64,000 nucleotides of DNA from positions 3,658,001-3,722,000 of the forward strand of contig JADJXK010000002.1 of assembly GCA_016710325.1 (NCBI GenBank), read 5' to 3'. Positions 24,957 through 34,520 of the stretch are shown piece by piece. The notes under the pieces are model-generated. The model saw only the letters and a program-made list of their open reading frames with translations, made no database searches and had not been told where the DNA came from. Made by a program: the position numbers and the translations under genes. The stretch is from Candidatus Leptofilum proximum (GTDB lineage Bacteria > Chloroflexota > Anaerolineae > Promineifilales > Promineifilaceae). Numbering within the stretch: the first letter of the stretch is position 1; every line of letters begins with the position of its first letter.

Positions 24957-27900
24957 ATGTTATCTTTTCCCAAATTTAGCCTCGTGCGCTTTATTCTTTT
25001 CTCCGTTTTTTTGCTCCTAATTCCTATTACTTCTTATGCACAGCCTCCAACTGAAGGAGGAGATAGACAACGTTTTAACCTGGAAACGATGCCTCATCAG
25101 ACAGGATGGGATACGGCAAATACATCCAACAGAGTGTCTGCCCCAACAATCCTCTCCTGGAGCAAGGTCGCTTTCCAATCTTATCGCAACAGTAACTGGG
25201 ACATATATGTGGGAAATGATGACGGCAGCGGACAAACGGCCGTTGCTGCCAGTACCAGCTCCGAAATTCAACCTCACCTCAACCGAGGCAACACGAAACT
25301 TGTTTATGCCTCAAACAGCGGGGGTGATTACGAAATTTATACCGCCAACGCTGATGGTTCGGCCAAAACTTTGCTAACGGCCAACAACACCAGTGATGGA
25401 AATCCGTCCTGGTCGCCTGACGGCAGCAAAATCGTTTTTGAGGCTTATCGCAATGGCAATGCCGACATCTACGTGATGAATGCCGATGGCAGTAACCAGA
25501 AGCAGTTAACAACCTCAGCAGATTTTGATGGCATGCCCACATGGTCGCCTGATGGTACCAAAATTGCTTTTTCTTCCCGTCGAACTGGCAGTTATCGCAT
25601 CTACGTCATGAATGCTGATGGTACAGGGCAGACGCAGCTCTCCAACCAACCATACAGCTTCCGGCCCCAATGGTCGCCAGATGGTAAGTTAATCGCCTAT
25701 GATGCCGATAACGACAACGATGGGTTCCAAGATCTGTGGCGCATGAACGCCGATGGCAGTGCTCAGACACTTGTCTACAACCCCTCTGGGCAGACAGATA
25801 CCTGGACCGCCAGCTGGTCACCAGATGGAAATTACATTACCTATACGCTTATTTCTTTTATTCAATATCAGGGGAACTGGTATTGGACCACAGCATTTCT
25901 GGAAGCACGAACCCTTGCGGGTAGTACCGTCAGACTAAGCAGCAGCAGTTTAGATTGGGAGCCTGCCTGGCAAACAGGAGACAATCTGGCGCCAACTGTC
26001 GCCTTCTCACCGATACCCCCGCTTCAGACTGGCTCCCCATCCATTTCATGGTCCGGCAGCGATCTGGGCAATGCGGGCATGGCCAGCTATGACGTGCAGT
26101 ATCGGCCAGCCAGTACAAATAACTGGGTGGCATGGCAAAACTTCACTATCCTCACCAGTGCCGCGTTTACCGGACAAGGAGGGGAGAGTTACACTTTCAG
26201 AGTACGAGCCAGAGATAAAGCACACAATGTCACCCCCTGGCTGCTGAGTTCTAACCCGCTTACGCTGTATGCCTGGAGCGTGAATGGGCAGGTGAGCGAT
26301 AACGTCGGCACTCCAGTCCAGTCGGCGACTATTGCCACTACGCCAGGTTTATTTTTGGGTGGAAGTTCGCTCCCAGATGGCAGTTATGCAACTTACGTGG
26401 GGCAGGAGTCTACCAACTATAGCGTTCAGCTGTCTAAAGCCGGTTATGGCAGTGTACCGGCAACAGCGTTTACCAATGTCGTGACAGATAACCGCTTCGA
26501 CGTTGTGCTGCCACCGCTAGACAACGTTATTCAGGACGGGGGATTTGAGGCATCCCCGTATTCTTTAAGCGCTCACTGGCAAACAGGCGGAACGTACAAC
26601 ATTACTCCAGAGGTAACCGTTTCTAGTCATAGCGGCATTTTCAGTGCTGGCGTGGGCAACAAGGTGACCCCGGCTCCTGTCTACTATACGCCCAAAGCAC
26701 AGCTTTTTGACGGAGATTCTTTTGACTCCACCCCACAGATAGCTGTAGCCCCTAACCAGTTGGTACATGTTGTGTGGCGCCACAATAGTACCGGCGATAT
26801 TTACCATGCACACCAGGTGAACAGCACGACATGGTCTACCCCTGTTCGTATCTCGGCCAATACCACAAGCAATACGACAGACGAACAAATTCAAATTGCC
26901 GCGAACAACAGCATTCATATAACTTGGCAAGAGGGCGGCGAAGTTTATTATACGTGGCGTTCCGAAAGTGGGTCATGGGCGACACCAGCGATTATAAGTA
27001 ATGGCGGCGTTGCCAATTCCACCACCGCCGCAGTTTCTCTCTATCATGGCAATACCTTTTCGCTGGCTTTTGCAAAAACGGCTACAGTCGGCGGCACAAA
27101 TTCAATCTACGTGCGCTCTCGTGACCTGGCCACTGGCAGTTGGTCCCCCATCGAAACGGTGGCAACAGGGTTAAGTCAGGGGCATATCACCTTCAATACG
27201 GATAATGCCAACAAGCTGCATCTCACGTGGTGGCCCTGGTCTTATCTGACGAGTGCATTCTATTGGCAGAAAGGCGTAACCGGTCCTTGGAGTAGTGCCC
27301 AAAACATCCCGATCATCTTCGGCGTAAATTCTGCCGAGGTAATCGTAGCGCCTAATGGGGAGGTGCATTTCATTTCATGGGATGATAGTGATCAGTCACT
27401 ATACCATACAAGGCGCTCAGTCGCGGGAAGCTGGTCTACACCCTACCTGATTTCTGAGCAGCGCACCCAGCACTTCACAGCCCAGGCGTTTGCAACAGAT
27501 ACCAATGGACTGCATGTGGTGTGGACAGTGAATCCTCAGGGGACAGGAGGAGACAGCTGGGGACTGTATCATGCCTACCGCACCAACGGTGGCCAGTGGG
27601 GACCCATAGAAAAAATTTCCTCAGAAGAACGATATGCCCGTGCCACTATGTTTGTTAAGGCCAATCTGGGCCATGCTTACTTGATTTATATGGTGCAAGA
27701 TCCAAACACATCTTTTTTTGATTACTACTTTGGGGTGTTTACCGCTGAAGGCGGTTGGTCTATACCATTTCGCATGTTTATGAATGAGTATAAATTTGGC
27801 ACGGCAGCAGTGGCGAGTGATGGGCGGCTTCATTCCATTGTTTACCAAAGCAGCGGTACAGGCCTGGGTCTTTATCACGATGTTGCGACTTTTCAGGTAG

Positions 27901-28604
27901 GGGATTCCACACTGTCACAAACCGTCGCCGTGCCCACTACATTGCAGAATCCTTATCTCTCTTTCAACTACAAAGCAAGTGGGGGCAGTTTGTTGGCTCA
28001 GTCTGGTTTTCAGGTCATTGTTGATAATGGTTCAGCACAGACGGTTGAGTTTGAAGCGTATGCAAACGACCTGACATGGCAACACGCGGCTGTCGATATT
28101 TCGCGGTGGCAAAACCAAACGATCACCCTGACCTGGCGCACAAACAAATTGCCAGTGGCGATGCCGTATTATTTGCAGCTGGATGATATTTCTTTGGGAT
28201 CGGCGCATCCCGACCTGTGGCTCGATACGGCCGGGGCAACTTCGGCCCTCCCTAACGAGCAGGTAGAGTACGTTTTAACTTATGGCAACCAGAGTCCGGT
28301 AACCGGAGATGGGGCAGAGTTAGTGATCACGCTTCCGGCGCACTTAAAGTATGTTAGTGCAAGTCCGTCGCCCACGAGCATAACACCGGTTCTGCGCTGG
28401 GATTTAGGCGATTTACCGGCAGAATCTGCACCTTTTAATATCAGCTTAATGCTGAAGGTGGACGCTTCAGCGCCCAAATTAACAACTTTGATGGCAGAAG
28501 TGGCAATCGATTCTAATGATAGTGAGCTTGAAAACCTGAACAACCAGACCATTCTATCTTTATTTGTAGGCAGGTTTGTCTATCTGCCGATGATTCAGAA
28601 GTAA
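24957..28604 (+). CDS. Large secreted beta-propeller protein (TolB/PD40-like, DUF11 C-terminus)
   Basis: The 1215-residue protein begins with a signal peptide (hydrophobic 10-25, AYAQ-like cleavage near 28-29). About residues 60-330 are PD40/WD40-like repeats with the recurring WSPDG.KI.F and IYVMNADG pattern. Then come a fibronectin-like segment, a carboxypeptidase-regulatory-like domain (about 440-520), a long BNR-like beta-propeller, and a DUF11-type domain (about 1090-1200). The chain ends in VYLPMIQK, the short YLP tail common at C-termini of Chloroflexota surface proteins. GGTGGGGGTAAC precedes the ATG. Likely extracellular; ligand unknown. Confidence 0.85.
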   Translation: MLSFPKFSLVRFILFSVFLLLIPITSYAQPPTEGGDRQRFNLETMPHQTGWDTANTSNRVSAPTILSWSKVAFQSYRNSNWDIYVGNDDGSGQTAVAASTSSEIQPHLNRGNTKLVYASNSGGDYEIYTANADGSAKTLLTANNTSDGNPSWSPDGSKIVFEAYRNGNADIYVMNADGSNQKQLTTSADFDGMPTWSPDGTKIAFSSRRTGSYRIYVMNADGTGQTQLSNQPYSFRPQWSPDGKLIAYDADNDNDGFQDLWRMNADGSAQTLVYNPSGQTDTWTASWSPDGNYITYTLISFIQYQGNWYWTTAFLEARTLAGSTVRLSSSSLDWEPAWQTGDNLAPTVAFSPIPPLQTGSPSISWSGSDLGNAGMASYDVQYRPASTNNWVAWQNFTILTSAAFTGQGGESYTFRVRARDKAHNVTPWLLSSNPLTLYAWSVNGQVSDNVGTPVQSATIATTPGLFLGGSSLPDGSYATYVGQESTNYSVQLSKAGYGSVPATAFTNVVTDNRFDVVLPPLDNVIQDGGFEASPYSLSAHWQTGGTYNITPEVTVSSHSGIFSAGVGNKVTPAPVYYTPKAQLFDGDSFDSTPQIAVAPNQLVHVVWRHNSTGDIYHAHQVNSTTWSTPVRISANTTSNTTDEQIQIAANNSIHITWQEGGEVYYTWRSESGSWATPAIISNGGVANSTTAAVSLYHGNTFSLAFAKTATVGGTNSIYVRSRDLATGSWSPIETVATGLSQGHITFNTDNANKLHLTWWPWSYLTSAFYWQKGVTGPWSSAQNIPIIFGVNSAEVIVAPNGEVHFISWDDSDQSLYHTRRSVAGSWSTPYLISEQRTQHFTAQAFATDTNGLHVVWTVNPQGTGGDSWGLYHAYRTNGGQWGPIEKISSEERYARATMFVKANLGHAYLIYMVQDPNTSFFDYYFGVFTAEGGWSIPFRMFMNEYKFGTAAVASDGRLHSIVYQSSGTGLGLYHDVATFQVGDSTLSQTVAVPTTLQNPYLSFNYKASGGSLLAQSGFQVIVDNGSAQTVEFEAYANDLTWQHAAVDISRWQNQTITLTWRTNKLPVAMPYYLQLDDISLGSAHPDLWLDTAGATSALPNEQVEYVLTYGNQSPVTGDGAELVITLPAHLKYVSASPSPTSITPVLRWDLGDLPAESAPFNISLMLKVDASAPKLTTLMAEVAIDSNDSELENLNNQTILSLFVGRFVYLPMIQK

Positions 28605-29041
28605 GAATCTGGCAATAAAGTGGCGATTTGTCTATTTCTGCTTGCTTTACATGGATAACTACCACGAAGATAAGTTATCTGAGGGGTGTGCATTATTCCT
28701 GACGCACATTTACCAGAGGTACTCTAATTTAACATTGTGCAAAACGAGCCCGAGTTGCACACAAAACGCCTTTGTCACAGCTTGTTTCTGTGCCCTATTT
28801 TGCGTTGAACCATACCCCTACCTCTGGAAAATATTTATGCACACCCCTCAGTTATCTATCTCCGTGATTCTTACAAGGTAATATTCTGATCGGCTGTGGG
28901 CTTCAGGAACACAGGTTCTATTAGAAACAAGTGATGTCACCCCATATGCACAAATATTGAGCATGATGAGGAAAATCCTTTGGGTCGCTCAGCGACCCAA
29001 ATTAGCAGGAATCAGGCATCAAGCATTCAAAAGAGTAGGCT
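28605..29041. other. Gene-free stretch with hairpin at its end
   Basis: No supported gene. A 79-codon frame lacks a ribosome site. A perfect foldback TTTGGGTCGCT/AGCGACCCAAA lies at 28979-29001, shortly before the next gene. Confidence 0.5.
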
Positions 29042-30055
29042 ATGAACAAAGAAAGTGAGTTAACCTCTCCCATCGATTTATGCCTGCCAAACGGCCGTCT
29101 CAACCCCACAGCCGTTGGCTGGTCGCGCCAGCCCCTGCACCGCTGTAACTTGAACGGCCGTTGGCCGCGCAAAAAGCGGTGGAACTATTGGGCGATGACC
29201 ACGGAAAGCCACCTCTTTTCGGCCACCATTAGCCATCTGGATTATGCCGGGCTGGTTTTTATCTACTACGCCGACTTTGCCACCGGCCAGTTCAGCGAAG
29301 TGACGCGGCTGCTTCCCCTGGGACGGGGCTGTCAGCTGGCCGATGTGGTGGTGGCCGACGCAACTTACAGCGGCAGCGGGCTGCGGGTGGCCATGCGGCA
29401 AACAAAAGGGGGCGTCAACCTGGCGGTGGAAGTGGCGGATTTTGAAGGACGGACGTTAACTGCCCAATTCACCATCACAACGCCGCCCCAGCACGAGACC
29501 CTGAACGTGGTGGTGCCCTGGAACGAGCGCACCTTCCAATTCACCAGCAAGCAGAACTGCCTCCCGTCGGAAGGAATTGTTACTATCGGTGATCAACACA
29601 CTGTTTTTTCTGGCACACAGAGCTTTGCCTGCCTGGATTTTGGCCGGGGCATCTGGCCACGTCACTGCCGCTGGAATTGGGGCAGCGCCTCGGGTCGGCA
29701 AAACGGCCGTCTCCTGGGCCTGAATCTGGGTGGGCAGTGGACGGACAACACGGGCAGCACGGAAAATGGGGTTTGTCTGGACGGCCGTTTGCACAAATAT
29801 TCCACCGAGCTGACCTGGCAGTACGACAAGCAGGACTTCATGCGCCCCTGGCGCATCACCGATCCCAACGGCCAGCTGGACCTGACCTTTACCCCGTTCC
29901 TGGAGCGAGTCGCGGCCAGTAACGTCTGGCTGGTGCGCTCAGAGGTGCATCAGATGTTTGGCCGTTACAGTGGGCACGTCACCACAACTGAAGGAGAAGT
30001 TGTCCCTCTTCTCGACCTGGTGGGGTGGGCGGAAGACCACGTGGCGCTCTGGTAA
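29042..30055 (+). CDS. DUF2804 family protein
   Basis: At 337 residues it has the usual length. Signatures include the aromatic KKRWNYWAMTTESHLFSATI start, the central DFGRGIWPRHCRWNWGSASG and the C-terminal MFGRYSG. The family looks like a beta-sandwich lipocalin/hydroxyneurosporene-synthase type fold without proven activity. The ribosome site is weak (GAGTAGG). It stands alone, followed by decayed genes. Confidence 0.85.
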   Translation: MNKESELTSPIDLCLPNGRLNPTAVGWSRQPLHRCNLNGRWPRKKRWNYWAMTTESHLFSATISHLDYAGLVFIYYADFATGQFSEVTRLLPLGRGCQLADVVVADATYSGSGLRVAMRQTKGGVNLAVEVADFEGRTLTAQFTITTPPQHETLNVVVPWNERTFQFTSKQNCLPSEGIVTIGDQHTVFSGTQSFACLDFGRGIWPRHCRWNWGSASGRQNGRLLGLNLGGQWTDNTGSTENGVCLDGRLHKYSTELTWQYDKQDFMRPWRITDPNGQLDLTFTPFLERVAASNVWLVRSEVHQMFGRYSGHVTTTEGEVVPLLDLVGWAEDHVALW

Positions 30056-30159
30056 GCGGTCCGGGGCCAAGGGGGAAACCGGTCTCCTCTGGGCTATTTG
30101 GGGACGAAACGGCCGTTTCCCCAGCCACCAATAACCGCAGATGTAAGATCCTCTGCCGC

Positions 30160-30385
30160 TCAGAAACGCCCCTGGTTCCTTAACCATTTCAACCCTTCGC
30201 GGGCGCTTAGGGGTGCCAGCGGGGTCGCGGCGATAAAGGTCACAACCGCCTCCACCTCCGTTTTGGAGTATTCACGCAGCGCCCAGCCAAGCGCCTTTTG
30301 GAAAAAAAACTCATCACTGTCCAGATTTTCCTTGAAAAGGCTGAACAACAGGCCGTGTCGGTAGTGCCACGGGTGTGAGGATAAC
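30160..30385 (-). pseudogene. DNA alkylation repair (AlkD-like) C-terminal fragment
   Basis: About 75 residues reading HPWHYRHGLLFSLFK, then FFFQKALGWALREYSKT and SAREGLKWLRNQGRF match the end of AlkD-type glycosylases (FIQKAIGWALREYSKT). An in-frame TAG closes it upstream and the N-terminal two thirds are gone. Confidence 0.8.
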
Positions 30386-30509
30386 GCCTAAACTGGACCG
30401 CTACACTATGTCCCGCCAGACTTATACCGTGTCCCACCATGATTTGTTGACCTTGTACTCTCTAGGAAAATGCAGTGCCTCTAACTCGTTTCAGGCTTGA
30501 TGTTCTGGT

Positions 30510-30674
30510 TTACCCGGAACAGGTTGCCGGGGTCACTAATGCAGTGCCCTCACGAGCGCATGGATCTAGAATACGGCCGCCATGCGGAGCGATGATATGG
30601 CCGTAAATGGTGTCGGTAATAGTTTGGGGCAGGGGGAAATAGCCCGCTTTTTTCACATAAGCGAGTCGAGTCAT
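30510..30674 (-). pseudogene. Truncated copy of the DUF6094 methyltransferase gene
   Basis: Starts MTRLAYVKKAGYFPLP and contains APHGGRILDPCAREGTALV. It parallels MTRLANMEKAGYFPLP and APHGGRIFDPCTGEGTALV of the gene at 50693-51067. Homology is lost after about 45 residues. The DNA flanks also match, so this is a displaced remnant of an element copy. Confidence 0.85.
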
Positions 30675-30761
30675 AGGGTGCCTCAAAAAATGGTTTTGCC
30701 CTATGCAGTGCGTTAACGCATTTGAGAAGAAGTCGTTTCTCGCCGCACCATCTCTTTCCAA

Positions 30762-30767
30762 TATAAT
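30762..30767 (+). promoter_or_regulatory. -10 box of a leaderless promoter (first MalT-like gene)
   Basis: TATAAT ends six bases before the ATG at 30774, so the expected transcription start is the A of the start codon. No Shine-Dalgarno is present. Confidence 0.55.
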
Positions 30768-30773
30768 GGATTC

Positions 30774-33479
30774 ATGCCTGGAGACTTACTGCAAACAAAA
30801 TTATATGCACCTCGCTTACGGCCGTCTCTCGTCCCTCGCCCCCATCTCATCGAAGCACTCAACCAGGGGCTGGCCGGCAAGCTGACCCTCCTCTCCGCCC
30901 CTGCCGGTTTCGGCAAAACGACGCTGGTCAGTGAATGGATTGCTGATGGGCAACGGCCGTTTGCCTGGCTCTCCCTCGATGAAAGGGACAGCGATCTTAC
31001 CCGCTTTCTCATCTACTTCATCGCAGCCTTGCAGACGGTGGCTGCCCAAACCGGAGACCTGCTGCTGGAGCGGTTGCAAAACCCACAGCCACCACCTCCC
31101 GAAACCCTCCTCACTGATTTATTGAATGCCATTGCCTCAATGCCCGAGGCGTTTGTGCTCGTTTTGGACGATTACCATCTGGTCGATGCCCCTCAAGTTG
31201 ATCAGGCGATGGCATTTATATTAGAAAATCTGCCGCCGCAGATGCACCTGGTCCTCACCACCCGTGAGGATCCCAATTTGCCCCTGCCTCGATGGCGGGT
31301 TCGCCGCCAGTTGACCGAGCTTCGCGCCAGCGACTTACGCTTTACCGTGGCAGAAACGGCCGAATTTCTTAAGCAAGTGATGGGGCTTAACCTTTCAGAA
31401 GATCATATAGCCATGCTGGAAGCCCGCACCGAGGGCTGGATTGCCGGCCTTCAGCTTGCCGCCCTCTCTATGCAGGGGCGAAATGATGTTTCCGGGTTTA
31501 TTCACGCTTTTGCTGGGGACAATCGCCACATTGTAGATTACCTGGTCGAGGAAGTTCTCCAACGCCAGCCGGAACCAATCCGCCACTTCTTACTCCAGAC
31601 AGCCATTCTCGACCAATTGAACGGTCCCCTGTGCGAAGCCGTTACGCAGCAATCGGACGGCAGTGCCCGATTACAGGCTCTGGAACAAGGTAACTTTTTC
31701 CTCATTCCGCTTGATGACAGGCGCTATTGGTATCGCTACCATCACCTTTTTGCCGACGTGCTTCGTCTGCACCTAAATGCAGAACTATCCGAACAGGTGC
31801 CCGCGCTTCACCGGCGGGCGAGCGCATGGCATGCGCAGAACGGCTGGCCCGCCGAGGCTATCCGCCACGCACTAGCCGGAGAAGATTTTGAGCAAGCGGC
31901 AAATCTGATCGAAAGATCGGTGCCGGAAATGCGACAGACCAGACAGGAAGCCAGGTTGCTTAGCTGGTTTCAGGCACTCCCTGAAAGCGTCTACCGAAAC
32001 AGGCCCGTGCTCACTGTGCACTACGCCGGAACATTGCTGCAAAATGGCCACCTGGATGGTGTTGAAAGCCGGTTGCGGGAAGCTGAACGGTGGCTGGAAA
32101 TGCCAGCAGACAGTCGTGAGCAACCAATTTATGTCGATGAAGCGGATTTTCAACAACTCCCTGGCTCAGTGGCTATGTACTACGCTGGAATTGCCCTCAT
32201 TCGGGGGGAAGTCGCGAATACGATACGATACGCCGAGCAGGTGCTTGAACTCGCGCCTGCGGATGCTCAACTCCTGCGTGGCGCGGCCACATCTCTCCTG
32301 GGGCTTGCTTTCTGGACCAGCGGTGATCTAGAAAAGGCCTATCAGATGTTTGCTGATGGTATGGCTTACTTGCAGCGAGTCGGGTTCATCTCCGATATAG
32401 TCGGAGGGTCTGTTACCCTGGCAGATATTCGGATTACGCAGGGCCGTCTGCGCGAGGCAATGGACATCTACAAACATGGATTGCAGCTTGCCACAAAACA
32501 GACCCCTCCCCTGCGCGGTGCGGCAGATATGCATGTGGGTATGAGTGAGCTCTATCGGGAGCACAACGATTTAGATTCCGCCATGCAGCACCTGATAAAA
32601 AGCAAGGAATTGGGTGAAATTAACGGCTTACCGAAAAACCCGTATCGCTGGCGCATTGCTATGGCTCGAATACGAGAAGCCGAGGGAGACCTGGATGGTG
32701 CCCTTGACCTGCTTGAGGAGGCAGCGCCCCTGTATGTGAGTGATTTCTCGCCAAATTTTCGTCCTGTGCAGGCATTGAAAGCACGCGTGTGGATAGGCCA
32801 AGGAAGATTGGATGAGGCCCTCGGTTGGGTACGTCAGCAGGGATTGTCTGCCGAAGATGACCTGAACTATTTACGCGAGTTTGAGCATATTACGCTGGCT
32901 CGGCTGTTGCTGGCTCTGTGGGTAAACGGCCGTTCCCCCCACGCACTCCATGAAGCCGCAGCACTGTTAGATCGCCTGCTTAACTTTGCGGAAGCAGGTG
33001 GCCGGATGGGCGTTGTGATTGAAATCCTGGTGCTCCAGGCACGCGCTCGTCAACTGCAAGGCGATATTTCTGCTGCGCTTGCAGCTCTGGAGCGTGCCCT
33101 AGATTTGGCTGAGCCGGAAGGCTATGTGCGCCTCTTTTTGGATGAGGGCGCACCTATGACAGAACTGCTTCGTGAAACGGCCGTACAGGGAACGATGCCA
33201 GGGTATGCCCAAAAGCTGCTAGAAGCATTCAAAAAAGAGCAGGCCAGCAGCGACAGCGCTCCCCCTGCACCGCCGCACTCTCTGGTGGAGCCGCTCAGCC
33301 AGCGGGAGCTGGACATTCTACGCCTGTTCCAAACAGAACTCTCCGGGCCAGAAATTGCGGATGAACTCGTGATTGCCCTAAGTACGGTTCGCACACACAC
33401 CAAGGGTATCTACAGCAAGCTCAACGTCAACAACCGCCGTGCGGCCGTTAAACGCGCCATTGAACTGGGCTTGATATAA
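30774..33479 (+). CDS. MalT-like STAND/LuxR transcriptional activator (copy 1)
   Basis: The 901-residue protein has an N-terminal STAND ATPase with Walker A GFGKTT (45-50) and Walker B LVLDDYH (about 129-135). Winged-helix-like and TPR-like repeats follow (about 350-800), then a LuxR helix-turn-helix in the last 60 residues (LSQRELDILRLF, IALSTVRTHTKGIYSKLNV). In MalT, ATP and a sugar inducer drive oligomerisation on promoters. The inducer is unknown here. It leads a run of co-directional membrane protein and oxidoreductase genes. Confidence 0.93.
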   Translation: MPGDLLQTKLYAPRLRPSLVPRPHLIEALNQGLAGKLTLLSAPAGFGKTTLVSEWIADGQRPFAWLSLDERDSDLTRFLIYFIAALQTVAAQTGDLLLERLQNPQPPPPETLLTDLLNAIASMPEAFVLVLDDYHLVDAPQVDQAMAFILENLPPQMHLVLTTREDPNLPLPRWRVRRQLTELRASDLRFTVAETAEFLKQVMGLNLSEDHIAMLEARTEGWIAGLQLAALSMQGRNDVSGFIHAFAGDNRHIVDYLVEEVLQRQPEPIRHFLLQTAILDQLNGPLCEAVTQQSDGSARLQALEQGNFFLIPLDDRRYWYRYHHLFADVLRLHLNAELSEQVPALHRRASAWHAQNGWPAEAIRHALAGEDFEQAANLIERSVPEMRQTRQEARLLSWFQALPESVYRNRPVLTVHYAGTLLQNGHLDGVESRLREAERWLEMPADSREQPIYVDEADFQQLPGSVAMYYAGIALIRGEVANTIRYAEQVLELAPADAQLLRGAATSLLGLAFWTSGDLEKAYQMFADGMAYLQRVGFISDIVGGSVTLADIRITQGRLREAMDIYKHGLQLATKQTPPLRGAADMHVGMSELYREHNDLDSAMQHLIKSKELGEINGLPKNPYRWRIAMARIREAEGDLDGALDLLEEAAPLYVSDFSPNFRPVQALKARVWIGQGRLDEALGWVRQQGLSAEDDLNYLREFEHITLARLLLALWVNGRSPHALHEAAALLDRLLNFAEAGGRMGVVIEILVLQARARQLQGDISAALAALERALDLAEPEGYVRLFLDEGAPMTELLRETAVQGTMPGYAQKLLEAFKKEQASSDSAPPAPPHSLVEPLSQRELDILRLFQTELSGPEIADELVIALSTVRTHTKGIYSKLNVNNRRAAVKRAIELGLI

Positions 33480-33515
33480 GCCTAAAACGCACACCTGAAA
33501 ATGTCTTCCTTGAAT

Positions 33516-33542
33516 CCCGCTTTATTTCTCCGGCGGGGTTTT
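33516..33542 (+). terminator. Probable terminator after MalT-like copy 1
   Basis: CCCGC pairs with GCGGG over a 12-nt loop, followed by GTTTT. Short stem, moderate support. Confidence 0.45.
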
Positions 33543-33567
33543 AACGTGCTTGTTAGCATCCCCCAAT

Positions 33568-33612
33568 CTCCCCACACGAACTCCCCACATGTGGGGAAGA
33601 CCACTCCCCACA
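33568..33612 (+). promoter_or_regulatory. CTCCCCACA repeats with a 16-bp palindrome
   Basis: CTCCCCACA occurs at 33568, 33581 and 33604. The middle copy is part of the palindrome TCCCCACATGTGGGGA (33582-33597). It is about 100 bp upstream of a membrane-protein gene and looks like an operator. Confidence 0.45.
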
Positions 33613-33706
33613 TTCATTTGTATATTTTCCTTCAGTTGAAAACAAGCAGGCAGCAATGCCCGGTGTCACTTTTGACAAGAATTTTTTCATAAAAGGAGAG
33701 TTACAA

Positions 33707-34438
33707 ATGAACAAAAATAAAAAGACCAACAACCAAGAACGCAAAACGAAGGTGCCCGCATTGAATTTTATGCAGGTGGCAGGGGTGGCTGCCATATTGG
33801 CAGGGTTATGTTTCATCGTCGTTGGCCTGTTTCATCAAGAAAATGTTCCTGCCTCCGTCACCACCGCCACCTGGGTAAACGTTCACATTTTTGCCATATT
33901 CATGGGCTTCCTTGGCCTGTTTGGCATGGCCGGGATCCATGCCCGGCAAGCAGAAAAGTCTGGCTGGCTGGGGCTGATTGGCTATCTCCTGTTTAGCGTC
34001 TGGCTGATGTTCATCATTCCTTTTTCCTTCATCGAAGCATTTATCCTGCCGGGTCTGGCAACTGAGCTGCCCGCATATGTTGCCGGCTTCCTCGGCATGT
34101 TTACCGGAATCCCTAGCGCTATCGACCTGGGCATTCTGCCTACCTTCTGGAAGATATCAGACCCTATGTATCTCTTGGGCCCCTTACTGTTCGGTATTGC
34201 TACATTCCGCGCGGGTGTTTTGCCACGCTGGGCAGGCGGTGTGTTTATCCTTGGCTCAACGTTAGCCCCCGTAGGTGCCCTGCTGGTTTCCCCTGAGTTC
34301 CAGTCCCTAGTGATGGTACCGAACGGCGTTGCTCTGGCCTGGCTGGGATACGCGCTCTTTTCCGAACGCCGCGAGAAAGCCTCTAAATTCTTGGTAGACC
34401 AGGGGGCTCTCATGCCGGAACCGGGTAAGGTTGCCTGA
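33707..34438 (+). CDS. Polytopic membrane protein
   Basis: The 243 residues start at ATG 33707 behind AAAGGAGAG; an earlier in-frame ATG lacks a site. Six or seven membrane helices fill the chain after a basic 20-residue start (for example LAGLCFIVVGLF and VHIFAIFMGFLGLFGMAGIH). It resembles the DUF4386-like membrane proteins of the downstream modules in style, but I cannot name a family. Confidence 0.7.
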   Translation: MNKNKKTNNQERKTKVPALNFMQVAGVAAILAGLCFIVVGLFHQENVPASVTTATWVNVHIFAIFMGFLGLFGMAGIHARQAEKSGWLGLIGYLLFSVWLMFIIPFSFIEAFILPGLATELPAYVAGFLGMFTGIPSAIDLGILPTFWKISDPMYLLGPLLFGIATFRAGVLPRWAGGVFILGSTLAPVGALLVSPEFQSLVMVPNGVALAWLGYALFSERREKASKFLVDQGALMPEPGKVA

Positions 34439-34520
34439 AATTAATTATTAAAAGTGGACAAGCGGTCACCGGATCGCTTGTCTCGCTCATCTGCACAAAA
34501 TTTTCCCAAGGGAGTACAAG

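Noticed and set aside
28812..28848. Pair of ATACCCCT/ACACCCCT sequences resembling the shared upstream element
   Set aside because: Spacing is 29 bp, not 34, and the TACTTTCG core is absent.
28642..28881. 79-codon frame in the gap after the propeller gene
   Set aside because: Cys-rich random-looking product without ribosome site.
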